From Sphingobium wenxiniae (GTDB lineage: Bacteria > Pseudomonadota > Alphaproteobacteria > Sphingomonadales > Sphingomonadaceae), in assembly GCF_007830065.1 (NCBI RefSeq), contig NZ_VLKK01000001.1, positions 310,001-374,000 on the forward strand: a stretch of DNA of 64,000 nt, written 5' to 3'. Below, piece after piece: positions 17,687 through 27,591 of this stretch. The notes under the pieces are model-generated. The model was not told the DNA's origin and searched no databases. It saw only the letters and a list, made by a program, of their open reading frames with translations. Position 1 is the first letter of the stretch, and each line of letters opens with the position of its first letter. Both the position numbers and the translations under genes were made by a program.

Positions 17687-17989
17687 ATGCGTAAAGCCAT
17701 TCTAACCCTGGCCGCGGTGTCGCTGGCCGTGCCTGTTTCCATGGCTTTCCCGACGGACGGCGCGCAGGCTCGCAAACATTACCGTTACAAGGAATGGCGC
17801 GGTCGCGACGGCCGCACCTATTGCCGCAAGTCCAACGGCACCACCGGCCTGATCGTCGGCGGCGTGGGCGGGGCGCTGCTCGGCCGGACCATCGATACGG
17901 AAGGCGATCGCGCGACCGGCACGATCCTGGGGGCCGCGGGCGGCGCGCTGCTCGGCAAGGAGATCGACAGCAAGCGTCGTTGCCGCTGA
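17687..17989 (+). CDS. Glycine-zipper 2TM surface-antigen-like protein
   Basis: A 100-residue envelope protein. The ATG at 17687 is preceded by CGGAGGAG. The signal peptide spans about 1-28 (cleaved near GAQA). The mature part has basic residues (KHYRYKEWRGRDG) and two glycine-zipper segments (GLIVGGVGGALLG and GTILGAAGGALLG) typical of the Rickettsia 17-kDa antigen family. It ends RRCR. Small proteins of this type are abundant in sphingomonads; the function is unknown. Confidence 0.8.
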   Translation: MRKAILTLAAVSLAVPVSMAFPTDGAQARKHYRYKEWRGRDGRTYCRKSNGTTGLIVGGVGGALLGRTIDTEGDRATGTILGAAGGALLGKEIDSKRRCR

Positions 17990-18010
17990 CGGCCGGCCTA
18001 TCGCAATAAA

Positions 18011-18046
18011 AGGGGCGGCTTCCTGATGGGAGCCGCCCCTGTCTTT
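18011..18046. terminator. Bidirectional intrinsic terminator
   Basis: AGGGGCGGCTTCC (18011-18023) pairs with GGGAGCCGCCCCT (18028-18040) around a TGAT loop. On the plus strand GTCTTT follows; on the minus strand TTTTATTG follows. It can end both the glycine-zipper gene and the convergent 94-residue gene. Confidence 0.8.
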
Positions 18047-18064
18047 ACGCCCGCCAGCGGCAGC

Positions 18065-18349
18065 TCATTGGGCGGTCGCACCCTTGGCGTCGGCGACGTC
18101 GAACCTTACGGCCTGACCGCCGGTCACACCGGAAACGCGGCCATTCTTTACCGCCAGATTGAAGGCGACGGCATCGGGGAAACGACGGCCCTTGATGATC
18201 CGGCCGGTCTTGGTTTCCTTCACTTCATACACATAGGTGTAGCCTTCATGTGTGAAGCGCTGCTTGCCAGCTTCTTCAGCATGGGCGGGAGCGATGACGG
18301 CAAGGGCGCCAAGCGCGCCGGAAACAACAAATTTGGACAGCATTCGCAT
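18065..18349 (-). CDS. Small secreted hypothetical protein
   Basis: A 94-residue protein with a signal peptide (about 1-24, ending APAHA). The ATG at 18349 is preceded by AAGGAG 8 nt upstream. The mature part is short and mixed charge (FTHEGYTYVYEV near the start) with no catalytic motif; I do not recognise a family. It is convergent with the glycine-zipper gene and shares its terminator. Confidence 0.7.
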   Translation of the reverse strand: MRMLSKFVVSGALGALAVIAPAHAEEAGKQRFTHEGYTYVYEVKETKTGRIIKGRRFPDAVAFNLAVKNGRVSGVTGGQAVRFDVADAKGATAQ

Positions 18350-18491
18350 GGGGTTTCTCCTTGTGAATGCCGATCAAACACCTCTTTGCGTTCTTGTTCT
18401 TACCGGACCAATGTCGTCGGCGTGCAACCGCTCAGCAATCGCAAACTTCGCCGCGGCGATTGCGCGCCGCGCAACCATAGCCAATGGCGGC

Positions 18492-18899
18492 TCACCTCTT
18501 CGACAGGGCCAGGATATGCCGGAACTCCTGCTCGCTGAGCGGCGAGACGGACAGGCGCGACTGACGCAGCATGACCATGCCGGACAGCGCCGAATCGGCC
18601 TTCATGGCTTTCAGCGTCACCGGATTTGCCAGTTTTTCCTTCGGCGCGACGTGGACGGCGACCCATTTCCCCGTTTCATCCGTGCTGTCGGGGGCGGCTT
18701 CCTCGACGATTTCCATCACGCCTACCGCCTCGACGCCGATATTGCTGTGATAGAAAAGAGCGAGATCCCCCTTCTTCATCGCCATCATGTGCAGTTTCGC
18801 CGTATGATTGCGCACGCCATCCCATTCCGCCTTCCCCTTTTCGACGAGGTCGTCATAGGAAAAGACGTCGGGCTCGGATTTCATCAGCCAATAGTTCAT
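18492..18899 (-). CDS. EVE domain protein (PUA-like)
   Basis: A 135-residue protein starting MNYWLMKSEPDVFSYDDL, the signature of EVE/PUA-like proteins (thymocyte nuclear protein 1 type). These bind modified bases in DNA or RNA through an aromatic pocket; the WDGVRN segment is the conserved core. AAGGAGG precedes the ATG at 18899. A longer frame extends upstream but has no homology-like content. It is divergent from the 2OG-oxygenase gene across 71 bp. Confidence 0.88.
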   Translation of the reverse strand: MNYWLMKSEPDVFSYDDLVEKGKAEWDGVRNHTAKLHMMAMKKGDLALFYHSNIGVEAVGVMEIVEEAAPDSTDETGKWVAVHVAPKEKLANPVTLKAMKADSALSGMVMLRQSRLSVSPLSEQEFRHILALSKR

Positions 18900-18970
18900 G
18901 CCCCCTCCTTGCATGAGCGGCAAAGGGCGATCAAGGACCAGGCGGGCATTGGGAAAAGGAAGGTGACGGC

Positions 18971-19918
18971 ATGACTCAATCCGGACCGGATCAAATGCCG
19001 CTGCTGTCCCTCGCAAACATGGACAAAGCGGCCTTTGCCGCGGCTTTGGGTACGTCCTTCCGACGGTTCGGCTTCGCGATGATATGCGATCACGGCATCG
19101 ATCAGGCGCTGATCGACAGGGGCTGGGCGCTGGCCCGCTCCTTCTTCGCGCTGCCCGATGAGGTAAAATCCCGCCACGACGCGCTGGGCAATGGCGGGCA
19201 GCGCGGCTACACCGCGTTCGGGCGGGAAATCGCAAAGGGCGCGCGCGAAAACGACCTCAAGGAATTCTGGCATATCGGGCGCGATCTGCCCGCCGGCGAT
19301 TCGCTTGGGCAGACCATGCCGCCAAATGTCTGGCCGGAGGAGCTGCCGGATTTCCGCCCGGTCTTCACCCGCCTCTTCGGGCAGTTCGATCAGGTTGGCG
19401 CAGAGCTGTTGTCGGCCGTCGCGCTGTGCCTGGGGCTGGAGGCCGACTGGTTCGACGATCCCATCCGCAACGGCAATTCGATCCTGCGCCTGCTCCACTA
19501 TCCTCCCGTCTCTCCACAAGCGCCCGGCATCCGCGCGGGCGCGCATGAGGACATCAACCTCATCACCCTGCTGCTCGGCGCGGAGGAAGGCGGGCTGGAG
19601 CTGAAGGACCGGAGCGGCAATTGGCTGCCTGTGACCCCGCCGCCGGGCGCGCTGGTCATCAATGTAGGCGACATGCTGCAAAGGCTGACCAACCACGTCC
19701 TGCCTTCGACCAGCCATCGCGTCGTCAATCCGCCGCCGCAACGGCGCGGATATTCGCGCTATTCCATGCCCTTCTTCCTGCATTTGCGGCCCGATTTCGT
19801 CATCGACGCCCTGCCGCAATGCGTGAGCGCGGCGAATCCGCGCCGCGATCCGCCGATCAGCGCGCATGACTATCTGACCGAACGGCTGGTCGAGATCGGG
19901 CTGGTCGCGAAGGAATAA
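18971..19918 (+). CDS. 2-oxoglutarate/Fe(II) oxygenase, isopenicillin N synthase family
   Basis: A 315-residue protein with the DIOX_N and 2OG-Fe(II) oxygenase domains. The iron ligands appear as H192-x-D194 (GAHEDINL) and H249 (STSHRVV), with the co-substrate pair R263-x-S265 (YSRYSMPFF). AAGGAAGG precedes the ATG. The substrate is unknown; similar proteobacterial proteins are often annotated as oxidoreductases of unknown specificity. Confidence 0.86.
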   Translation: MTQSGPDQMPLLSLANMDKAAFAAALGTSFRRFGFAMICDHGIDQALIDRGWALARSFFALPDEVKSRHDALGNGGQRGYTAFGREIAKGARENDLKEFWHIGRDLPAGDSLGQTMPPNVWPEELPDFRPVFTRLFGQFDQVGAELLSAVALCLGLEADWFDDPIRNGNSILRLLHYPPVSPQAPGIRAGAHEDINLITLLLGAEEGGLELKDRSGNWLPVTPPPGALVINVGDMLQRLTNHVLPSTSHRVVNPPPQRRGYSRYSMPFFLHLRPDFVIDALPQCVSAANPRRDPPISAHDYLTERLVEIGLVAKE

Positions 19919-19965
19919 GGATTTGGGAATGGGCCGGTGCGACGTCCGTTATTGGCCGGAATCAG

Positions 19966-20349
19966 TTATTTCCGGCCGCGCCCAAGCGTGATGCCGATCT
20001 CCTCGCCCCGCTCGCTGAGCGCCAGTTTCACGATCTTCACCTGGACGTGGCTGACCTTGCTGTCCTGAAGGAAGATGGTGTCGATGATATGGTCGGCCAC
20101 CGCCTCGATCAGCGTGAAATGCCCGCCTTCGGGCAAAGCGGACGTCGCCGCATGTTTCAGGTCCATATAGTTTTTGGACTGATTCAGCGGCGTATCCGGC
20201 TCATAATGATCCGCGATGCGGAGCTGCGCACGGATGGATATCCGCAGCGGCTGAGGCAGATGCGTTTCCTCCGAATAGATGCCGGTCAGCACGTCGACGT
20301 GCAGGTTGTTGACCTCCAGCGTCAGAAAATCGTCAAATGGAGTGTCCAT
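19966..20349 (-). CDS. folB: Dihydroneopterin aldolase family protein
   Basis: A 127-residue FolB-domain protein. The VNNLHVDVLTGIYSEE start, the LIEAVADHIIDTIF helix and the VQVKIVKL strand are the family features; the catalytic Glu/Lys region is recognisable. It would cleave dihydroneopterin to 6-hydroxymethyl-dihydropterin in folate synthesis. No other folate genes are adjacent, so a paralogous role (for example epimerase) cannot be excluded. Confidence 0.75.
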   Translation of the reverse strand: MDTPFDDFLTLEVNNLHVDVLTGIYSEETHLPQPLRISIRAQLRIADHYEPDTPLNQSKNYMDLKHAATSALPEGGHFTLIEAVADHIIDTIFLQDSKVSHVQVKIVKLALSERGEEIGITLGRGRK

Positions 20350-20457
20350 AGCTCGCCATAATCGGGCCGCCGGGCCATCCCGCGCGGACCAGTTTACACT
20401 TTCAATTTATGCGGCAGGCGCTAAAGCCCGCCGCTTCCCGGCGCGGTCCATGCGCCA

Positions 20458-20997
20458 TTGACGGCGGATCGGCAAGACGTGTCATCGATAGTGCCCCTGA
20501 ATCTTGTGCCGGAAGACGCGATAGAGCGCTTGCTGGACAACGCATTCGGCATGGACCGGCATGGGCGCACCGCCTATCTGATTCGCAACGACATGCCGTG
20601 GCTGAACGCCTTGTCCTTCGGCATGGTGGCCGAAGACGGCGCACTGGTCGGCTCCCTGCAAAGCTGGCCGGTCGCCCTCACCCGCGAGGATGGCGCGCAG
20701 ACGCCCCTCATCATGGTAGGCCCGGTGGCGGTCGCACCTTCGCTCCAGCGCACCGGGCATGGAAGGATGATGATGGATGCGGTGGTCGCCGCTGCCCGCG
20801 CCCATGCGACCGAGCCGCTGATGATGATCGGAGATCCGGAATATTATGGCCGATTCTGGGGCTTTTCCGCGGAAGGCACCCAGGGATGGGATGCCCCCGG
20901 CCCGTTCGAACCGCGACGGCTGCTGGCCCTGTCGGTCGACGGACGCCCGATCGGCGGCAGCGGGATGCTTGGCCCCCGAATTGCGGTCGCGGCCTGA
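20458..20997 (+). CDS. GNAT family N-acetyltransferase
   Basis: A protein of up to 179 residues with a GNAT acetyl-CoA site (VGPVAVAPSLQRTGHGRMMM) and a following GDPEYYGRFWGFS segment typical of predicted YhbS-like acetyltransferases. The TTG at 20458 and a GTG seven codons later (20479) are both possible starts; neither has a clear ribosome site. It runs with the DUF1285-NUDIX-CCA genes, 43 bp upstream of them. Confidence 0.8.
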   Translation: MTADRQDVSSIVPLNLVPEDAIERLLDNAFGMDRHGRTAYLIRNDMPWLNALSFGMVAEDGALVGSLQSWPVALTREDGAQTPLIMVGPVAVAPSLQRTGHGRMMMDAVVAAARAHATEPLMMIGDPEYYGRFWGFSAEGTQGWDAPGPFEPRRLLALSVDGRPIGGSGMLGPRIAVAA

Positions 20998-21040
20998 TTT
21001 CCCTTTTGCCTTCGGGCGCGGCTCACCCTATCTCGGCTCC

Positions 21041-21607
21041 ATGCCGATGGAACCGCCGCCCGATCTTGCCAGCCTGTCCCTGACCGATATCGCGCGCCTG
21101 CTTGCCGAAAAGCGCCTGCCGCCGGTCGACAAGTGGAACCCGGAGCATTGCGGCGACAGCGAAATGCGGATCGCTCGCGACGGCACATGGTTTCACCAGG
21201 GATCGCCCATAGGTCGCGAAGCCATGGTGCGCCTTTTCTCCACCATCCTGCGGCGTGAGCCGGACGGCTCCTACGTCCTCGTCACCCCGGTCGAAAAGCT
21301 CTCCATCGAAGTGGAGGACGCCCCTTTTGTCGCGGTCGAGTTGAAAAGCGAAGGCGTGGGCAAGGATCGCGCCCTCGCCTTCCGCCTCAACACCGGCGAT
21401 CTGGTGGCGGCAGGACCGGACAACGCGCTCACCGTGCGCGAGGGGGAGAACGGTCCCCATCCCTATCTGTATGTCCGGGGCGGCATGGAAGCGCTGGTCG
21501 CGCGCAGCGTCTATTATGAACTGGTGAACCTTGCCCTTGACGAAGGCGGCGAGCGGGTCGGCCTGTGGAGCAACGGCGCATTCTTCCCGCTGGACGGCGC
21601 GGCATGA
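21041..21607 (+). CDS. DUF1285 domain protein
   Basis: A 188-residue conserved protein; the start MPMEPPPDL is at 21041, with MEPPPDL two codons later as an alternative. The core PPVDKWNPEHCGDSEMRIAR and the DGTWFHQGSPIGR segment mark the DUF1285 family, which has no assigned activity. Its stop overlaps the NUDIX start as ATGA. Confidence 0.85.
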   Translation: MPMEPPPDLASLSLTDIARLLAEKRLPPVDKWNPEHCGDSEMRIARDGTWFHQGSPIGREAMVRLFSTILRREPDGSYVLVTPVEKLSIEVEDAPFVAVELKSEGVGKDRALAFRLNTGDLVAAGPDNALTVREGENGPHPYLYVRGGMEALVARSVYYELVNLALDEGGERVGLWSNGAFFPLDGAA

Positions 21608-22215
21608 CGCTGGCCGAACGATTGCGCGCCGCCTTGATCGAGGGGCATAGGGAAGAGACGATCCTCCTTCCCTCCGCCACGCGCGATCCGCGGATCGATG
21701 GCGAGATGGTGCTGGCGCCCGCCGCCGTGCTGGTAGCGATCACCGACCGCGCCGACCCCGGCCTTATCCTTACGCAAAGGTCATCCTCGCTCCGCACCCA
21801 TGCGGGGCAGGTCGCCTTCCCCGGCGGCCGGGTGGATGAAAGCGATCCGGATGAAATCGCGGGCGCGCTGCGGGAAGCGCGGGAGGAGATCGGCCTGCCG
21901 TCGGACCAGGTGCAGATCATCGGGACGTCAGACCGCTATCATACCTTCACCGGTTTCGACATCGTGCCGGTATTGGGCGTCGTTCCACCGGACCTGCCGC
22001 TCGTCCCCCAGCAAAGCGAGGTTGACGACTGGTTCGAACTCCCGCTCGCCTTCGCGCTCGATCCCGCGAACCGCATCAAGAGAGTGATGGAATTTCAGGG
22101 TGCTGAGCGGCATTATTACGAGATACTCTGGAAAGAGCGCCGCATCTGGGGCGTGACCGCCGCGATCCTCGCCAACCTCTCGCGCAGGCTGGGATATGAC
22201 CGCATCGCTGCCTGA
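21604..22215 (+). CDS. NUDIX hydrolase, CoA pyrophosphatase type
   Basis: A 203-residue NUDIX enzyme. The NUDIX box starts GGRVDESDPDEIAGALREA and ends REEIGL at about residues 78-100, with the upstream GQVAFPGG of the NudL/YeaB CoA pyrophosphatase subgroup. It probably splits CoA or its derivatives into phosphopantetheine and ADP. It is ATGA-coupled to DUF1285 and overlaps the next gene by 20 bp, forming a tight operon. Confidence 0.87.
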   Translation: MTLAERLRAALIEGHREETILLPSATRDPRIDGEMVLAPAAVLVAITDRADPGLILTQRSSSLRTHAGQVAFPGGRVDESDPDEIAGALREAREEIGLPSDQVQIIGTSDRYHTFTGFDIVPVLGVVPPDLPLVPQQSEVDDWFELPLAFALDPANRIKRVMEFQGAERHYYEILWKERRIWGVTAAILANLSRRLGYDRIAA

Positions 22216-23407
22216 CGCCCCGTGGCGTCACCGGCCGGGCTTCGATGGTCTGCTCATCGCGCTGGAGGCGGAGCGCGGCCATGCGCGCTTCGTCGGCGGC
22301 GCGGTGCGCGACAGCCTGCTGGGCCTGCCGGTCAACGATCTGGACATCGCGACCACGCTCTCGCCGCAACAGGTCATGGAGCGGCTGAAAGCGGCGGGGA
22401 TCAAGGCCGTGCCGACCGGCATCGATCATGGGACCGTCACCGCCGTCATAGCGGGCGGCCCGGTCGAGATCACGACGCTGCGCCATGACGTCAGCACGGA
22501 CGGCCGGCGCGCCACCATCGCCTATACCGACGATTGGCGGGAGGATGCGGCCCGGCGGGATTTCACCATCAACGCCCTTTATGCCGATCCGCTGACGGGC
22601 GAGATCAGCGATTTCTTCGGCGGCGTCGCCGATCTGGAGGCCCGGCGCGTGCGTTTCATCGGCGATGCCGCCGCGCGCATCGCGGAGGATCACCTTCGCA
22701 TCCTGCGCTATTTCCGTTTTCTCGCGCGTTTCGGCCGGGACGCTCCCGACATGCAAGCCTATGGCGCCTGCAAGGCGGCGGCCAACAGCCTGATGGCCCT
22801 GTCGCGCGAACGCATAGCCGATGAAATCCTGAAGCTGCTGTCGGTGGCGGCGCCCGTAAATGCCCTGCGCCTGATGGTGGACGGCGGCATATTGCGCCCT
22901 GTCCTGCCGGAAATCGACGCAGCGGGGGTGGAACGGCTCGCGACCCTTATCGAACGAGAGCGAGCCTCGGCCACCGATCCCGCGCCGCTGCGCCGGCTGG
23001 CCGCGCTGCTCCCCGCCGATGCCCGCGCGGCCGATGCCGTGGGCGCGCGGCTCAAACTCTCCAACAAGGCCCGCAAGCGGCTTGCCGCCGCATTGGACGC
23101 CACGCCGCACGATCTGCCCGTGCGCGCGCTTGCCTGGCGCGTCGGGGTGGAAAGCGCGACGGATCGCATCCTTCTCGATTTTTCCGCGCCGTTGTCCGGT
23201 CTGTCCACGCTTGAAGGATGGACGCCCCCCAGCCTGCCCATCGGCGGCGGCGCGTTGATCGCACGCGGCCTCGCGCCCGGACCGGACGTGGCCAGAGCGC
23301 TTGGCGAAGTGCAGGAAATCTGGGTGGCGGAGGGCTTTCCCGACGCCGCCCGCGTCGCTGAGATAGCGGATCAGACGGTTTCGAAGTTCCAGCGCGCGCG
23401 CCAATAA
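22196..23407 (+). CDS. cca: CCA-adding tRNA nucleotidyltransferase
   Basis: A 403-residue class II nucleotidyltransferase. The head domain shows FVGGAVRDSLLG and NDLDIATTL, which carries the metal-binding acidic pair, and the DFTINALYADP and RIAEDHLRILRYFRF motifs are present. It repairs or adds the 3' CCA of tRNAs; since both tRNAs here already encode CCA, repair is the likely role. It overlaps the NUDIX gene by 20 bp, and its last 37 bp overlap the convergent GGDEF/EAL gene. Confidence 0.93.
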   Translation: MTASLPDAPWRHRPGFDGLLIALEAERGHARFVGGAVRDSLLGLPVNDLDIATTLSPQQVMERLKAAGIKAVPTGIDHGTVTAVIAGGPVEITTLRHDVSTDGRRATIAYTDDWREDAARRDFTINALYADPLTGEISDFFGGVADLEARRVRFIGDAAARIAEDHLRILRYFRFLARFGRDAPDMQAYGACKAAANSLMALSRERIADEILKLLSVAAPVNALRLMVDGGILRPVLPEIDAAGVERLATLIERERASATDPAPLRRLAALLPADARAADAVGARLKLSNKARKRLAAALDATPHDLPVRALAWRVGVESATDRILLDFSAPLSGLSTLEGWTPPSLPIGGGALIARGLAPGPDVARALGEVQEIWVAEGFPDAARVAEIADQTVSKFQRARQ

Positions 23408-25116
23408 TCGAACGCGTCCGCTTCGCTCATCGGCCTGGCGAAATAATAGCCCTGCCCCTGCCAGCAGCCCATGCGTTGCAGTTCCAAGGCCAGTTCCTGC
23501 GTTTCGATGCCCTCCGCCGTCACGCGCAGGTTGAGCGATTCGGCGAGCGACAGGATCGTCCGGACGATCACCGCCTTGTCCCGGTCTTCCAGCATGGAAA
23601 AGACGAAGCTGCGGTCGATCTTCAATATGTCGATCGGCAGGCTGTGCAGACTGGCGAGGTTGGAATAGCCGGTGCCGAAATCGTCCATCGCGATATGCAT
23701 CCGCAGATCCTTGAGCGCGACCAGCAGCTTGCGCGCCTTGCCGGGGTCCGCCACGATCGCGCTCTCGGTGATTTCGGCGGTCAGCCGGTTGCCCGCGATG
23801 CCGGAATAGTGCAGCGCCTCCTCGAACATGGACGCCACGTCGTCGCGCGCCATCTGGATCGGCGAAAGGTTCACGTTCATGCCCACCGGCAAAGGCTCGC
23901 CGAATTTGGCATCCCATCGGCTCAGCGTCTGGGTCGCCTCATAGGTCGCCCAGCGCCCCAGCGGCGCGATCAGGCCGCTTTCTTCCGCCACGGCGATGAA
24001 TTCGGCGGGGGAAACATGGCCCAGTTCCGGATCGTGCCAGCGCGCAAGCGCTTCGAAACCCGTTATTTCACCCGTTTGCAAATGGATGAGCGGCTGGAAC
24101 GCAAGCGTCAGCCCGCCTTGCGCCAGAGCATCGCGCAGCTTGCTTTCCAGCGTGAAGCGCCGCTGCGCTTCCTTGAGCACGCCGTTGCGGTAGATTTCGA
24201 CCTTGCCGCTCCGCTTGGCGATCTTGACCGCGGCCTGCGCCTTGCGGATCACATCGTCGGGATCTTCCCCGATATTCGCGGAAAGAGCGCAGCCGATCGC
24301 GCAATCCACGCGGATATGCAGTCCGCTAAGGCGGATGGGTGCGCTCAGTGCGTCATTGATTCTCTGGGCAATCTGAAGTGCGTCCGATAATCCGTTGTTA
24401 AGGCGTGCGAAAACGGCGAAGTCATTGCCGCCGATCCGCGCGAGCACGTCGCCCTGGCGCAGGCAGGACTTGAACCGCTTCGCCACCGTGATGAGCAATT
24501 CGTCGCCCGCCATCGGTCCCAGCGATTCATTGACTCGGCTGAACCGGCTGAGATCGATCGCGATGATGCCGAACTGTGCGGTTTCAGGCCATGTGGAATG
24601 ACAGATGCGATCGTCGATTTCCTCGCCGAAACCGGCCCGGTTCGGCAGGGCCGTCAATCCATCGGACAGCAATTCGCGGCGCAGGCTTTTTTCGACGCTG
24701 CGCTCGCGTGTGCAATCGACCGCCGTGAAAAGATATTGCTGCCCGCCGTCGCTCCCGTTCGGCAAGCGCCCGATCATGCACAGGAAATGTTCCGGACCCA
24801 GCGGGCCTTCCCGCCTCAGTTCGAAACTGTCCCGATCGCGTTTCGATGCGATGAAATGCTGGATCTTCTTCGCCCACTCGCCAAACGCCTTCTGGCCTTC
24901 GTCGTCCCGGGGCGTCGCGGTGGGGAAGGTTTTTGCAAAGGCTTCGTTCGCGCCGACGACCATCAACAGGTCATCCGCATATGTCAGAATGGCCGCATAT
25001 TGGCCCAGAGCCGCCAGCCATTGGGCCGTATCGATGATCGGTTCGGCACGCGACGCATCGTGCGCACGCACAGGCGCGTCCCCGGTCTTGTCTGAAAGGC
25101 CGCTTCGAACCGACAT
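23371..25116 (-). CDS. GGDEF/EAL cyclic-di-GMP protein with degenerate GGDEF
   Basis: A 581-residue protein: a PAS-like sensory region (about 25-150), a GGDEF domain (about 170-310) and an EAL domain (about 325-575). The GGDEF signature reads GGNDF, so cyclase activity is doubtful. The EAL domain is well preserved (FEALARWHDPELGHV, EITESAIV, DDFGTGYSNL, KIDRSF), so it is most likely a phosphodiesterase with a regulatory GGDEF. No membrane segment is visible. Confidence 0.88.
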   Translation of the reverse strand: MSVRSGLSDKTGDAPVRAHDASRAEPIIDTAQWLAALGQYAAILTYADDLLMVVGANEAFAKTFPTATPRDDEGQKAFGEWAKKIQHFIASKRDRDSFELRREGPLGPEHFLCMIGRLPNGSDGGQQYLFTAVDCTRERSVEKSLRRELLSDGLTALPNRAGFGEEIDDRICHSTWPETAQFGIIAIDLSRFSRVNESLGPMAGDELLITVAKRFKSCLRQGDVLARIGGNDFAVFARLNNGLSDALQIAQRINDALSAPIRLSGLHIRVDCAIGCALSANIGEDPDDVIRKAQAAVKIAKRSGKVEIYRNGVLKEAQRRFTLESKLRDALAQGGLTLAFQPLIHLQTGEITGFEALARWHDPELGHVSPAEFIAVAEESGLIAPLGRWATYEATQTLSRWDAKFGEPLPVGMNVNLSPIQMARDDVASMFEEALHYSGIAGNRLTAEITESAIVADPGKARKLLVALKDLRMHIAMDDFGTGYSNLASLHSLPIDILKIDRSFVFSMLEDRDKAVIVRTILSLAESLNLRVTAEGIETQELALELQRMGCWQGQGYYFARPMSEADAFDYWRARWNFETV

Positions 25117-25173
25117 GGTTTCCGGGGTAAAACGAAACGGTAAATTTTCCGGAAACGTGATTGGCTTTTCACA

Positions 25174-27462
25174 TCAAAAGCGATTGTCGCGAGGGAACCC
25201 CGTTGGCGGCATCCGTCCGGCGGCTCCCCTGGCCACGCGCCAGGGGGTCATGTCGGCTTCGGTGCGGGTCCGCCCGGTTTCTCCGCCCATCGTCCAGCTC
25301 AGCCCATCGGCGAAGCGGAACGCGATGGCATCGGACAATCCTCCGTCGCGATAGCGTTGCATCTGCACGCCCTGCCCGCGCGCCATGCGCGGCATTTCGG
25401 TCAACGAATAGACCAGCAGCTTGCGGTTCTCGCCAACGACCGCAACGCTGTCCGCGTCCTGCGCGATGGGACGCACGACCGTCAGCTTCGCGCCGGCGCG
25501 GACATTCACCACCTGCTTGCCCTTGCGCGTTTCCGCGATCACATCCCCCATCGCCGCGACGAAGCCGCGCCCGTCCGATGCCGCCAGCAGCAACTCGCCG
25601 CCGGTCCGCGCGGGCAGCAGGGCGACGATGCCGCCTTCATTGTCCATGTCCACCATCATCCGCACCGGATCGCCGAAACCGCGTCCGCCCGGCAGCTTGT
25701 CCGCGCCCAGCGTGTAGATGCGGCCCGTTTCCGTTGCCAGCAGCAGCTTGTCGGTCGTGTGCGCGTGGAAGGCGATCAGGGGACCGTCGCCTTCCTTGAA
25801 CTTGAGCGTATCGGCCGACGCCAGGTCGCGATGCCCGCTCATCGCCCTGATCCATCCGCGTTCGGACAGGATCACCGTGATCGGCTCCCGCTCGATCATC
25901 GCCTCCAGCGGGATTTCGCGGGCCGGGGCGGCTTCCTCGACCAGGCTGCGCCGCCGGCCGATTTCGCTGTCGGGCGAATAGCGTTTGCGCAGGTCCGCCA
26001 GATCCTTTTTCAGCCGTGTCCGTTGCCGGGCCGGACTTTCGACGAGCTTGGTCAGTTCCTCGCGCTCTTTCAACAGGCCCGAATGTTCGCGGCGAAGCTC
26101 CATCTCCTCCAGCTTCCGCAGGGAGCGCAGCCGCATGTTGAGGATCGCCTCGGCCTGCCGGTCGTTAAGCTGGAACTCCTCCATCATCACCGCCTTCGGT
26201 TCATCCTCGGTGCGGATGATCTCGATCACCCGGTCGAGGTTGAGATAGGCGATGATATAGCCGTCCAGCAGTTCCAGCCGCGCCGCGATCTTGTCCAGCC
26301 GGTGCTGCGCGCGCTTCACCAGCACGTCGATCTGGTGCCGCAGCCATTCGACCATCACCTCGCGCAGGCCCATGACGCGCGGGGTCCGGCTGGCATCCAG
26401 CACGTTGAGGTTCAGGCTGAAACGGTTCTCCAGGTCGGTCAGCCGGAACAGGCTGTCCATCAGCACATCGGGATCGACCGTGCGGGCGCGCGGTTCGATG
26501 ACGATGCGGATTTCCGTGTCGCTCTCGTCCCGCACATCGGCCAGGATCGGCAGTTTCCGGTCGTTGATGAGCGCCGCGATCTGCTCGATCAGCTTGGATT
26601 TCTGCACCTGGAAAGGGATTTGCGTGACGATGGCGACCCATGTGCCGCGTCCGCCCTCTTCCTTGTGCCAGCGCGCCCTTGTGCGGAATGCGCCGCGCCC
26701 GGTCGCATAGGCTTCCGAGATGATGGAGGGGCTGTCCACCAGCACGCCGCCGGTCGGGAAGTCCGGTCCCTTCACGATCTCCATCAGCGCGTTGTGATCG
26801 GCCTCCGGATTGTCGATCAGGAGCGTGGCGGCGTCGATCAGTTCCGCGACATTATGCGGCGGGATGCTGGTCGCCATGCCGACCGCGATGCCGCTCGCTC
26901 CATTGGCGAGCAGGTTGGGGAACAGGCCGGGAAATACCTCGGGCTCCTCATCCTCGCCATTATAGGTTGGGCGGAACTCGACCGTGCCTTCGTCCAGGCC
27001 CGCCATCAGGTCGGCGGCCGCCTGTGTCAGCCGCGCCTCGGTATAGCGCATCGCCGCCGCATTATCGCCGTCGATATTGCCGAAATTCCCCTGCCCGTCG
27101 ACCAGCGGCGTGCGGAGCGAAAAGTCCTGCGCCAGACGCACCATCGCATCATAGACCGACGCGTCGCCATGCGGGTGATATTTGCCGATGACGTCGCCCA
27201 CGACGCGGGCGCATTTCTTGTATCCGGTCGTGTTGCGCGCCGGATTGGCCATCAGCACCTCGGGCGAGGCGCCCCCCGGCTCCATCTTGAGCAGCCGCAT
27301 CGCCCAGAGCAGCCGCCGATGCACCGGCTTCAACCCGTCGCGCAGATCCGGCAGCGACCGCGCGGTGATCGTGGAAAGGGCATAGACCAGATAGCGCTGC
27401 GACAGCGCATCGTCGAAAGGATGGTCCTTGATGGCGTCGAACGGGTCGCGGAAATCAGTCAT
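25174..27462 (-). CDS. parC: DNA topoisomerase IV subunit A
   Basis: A 762-residue type IIA topoisomerase subunit that decatenates daughter chromosomes with ParE. I start at [10 protein letters not shown] (27462); the longer frame adds 46 non-homologous residues. The quinolone-resistance region is intact and the catalytic tyrosine is Y140 in MRYTEARL, preceded by [17 protein letters not shown]. The C-terminal beta-pinwheel is present. ParC rather than GyrA is chosen from the length and the C-terminal domain lacking a clear GyrA box. parE lies 16 kb away at 43420. Confidence 0.93.
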   Translation of the reverse strand: MTDFRDPFDAIKDHPFDDALSQRYLVYALSTITARSLPDLRDGLKPVHRRLLWAMRLLKMEPGGASPEVLMANPARNTTGYKKCARVVGDVIGKYHPHGDASVYDAMVRLAQDFSLRTPLVDGQGNFGNIDGDNAAAMRYTEARLTQAAADLMAGLDEGTVEFRPTYNGEDEEPEVFPGLFPNLLANGASGIAVGMATSIPPHNVAELIDAATLLIDNPEADHNALMEIVKGPDFPTGGVLVDSPSIISEAYATGRGAFRTRARWHKEEGGRGTWVAIVTQIPFQVQKSKLIEQIAALINDRKLPILADVRDESDTEIRIVIEPRARTVDPDVLMDSLFRLTDLENRFSLNLNVLDASRTPRVMGLREVMVEWLRHQIDVLVKRAQHRLDKIAARLELLDGYIIAYLNLDRVIEIIRTEDEPKAVMMEEFQLNDRQAEAILNMRLRSLRKLEEMELRREHSGLLKEREELTKLVESPARQRTRLKKDLADLRKRYSPDSEIGRRRSLVEEAAPAREIPLEAMIEREPITVILSERGWIRAMSGHRDLASADTLKFKEGDGPLIAFHAHTTDKLLLATETGRIYTLGADKLPGGRGFGDPVRMMVDMDNEGGIVALLPARTGGELLLAASDGRGFVAAMGDVIAETRKGKQVVNVRAGAKLTVVRPIAQDADSVAVVGENRKLLVYSLTEMPRMARGQGVQMQRYRDGGLSDAIAFRFADGLSWTMGGETGRTRTEADMTPWRVARGAAGRMPPTGFPRDNRF

Positions 27463-27591
27463 TGCCAGCCGAATAGCAAGCCGGAAGACGATGGGGAACG
27501 CTTTTCCGCATGAACCCTGCCTCCCAAAGAAATTGTGCAGTTGCAGCAAATGAGGGGTTGCGAAATCCGGCGAGTGCTCCACTTTTAGGGC

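Noticed and set aside
22076..23917. Minus-strand frame of 613 codons
   Set aside because: Antisense to the CCA-adding enzyme gene and partly out of frame with the GGDEF/EAL gene; no domain signal.
25357..27513. Plus-strand frame of 718 codons
   Set aside because: Exact antisense of parC, whose motifs are unmistakable; long antisense frames arise from GC-rich third positions.
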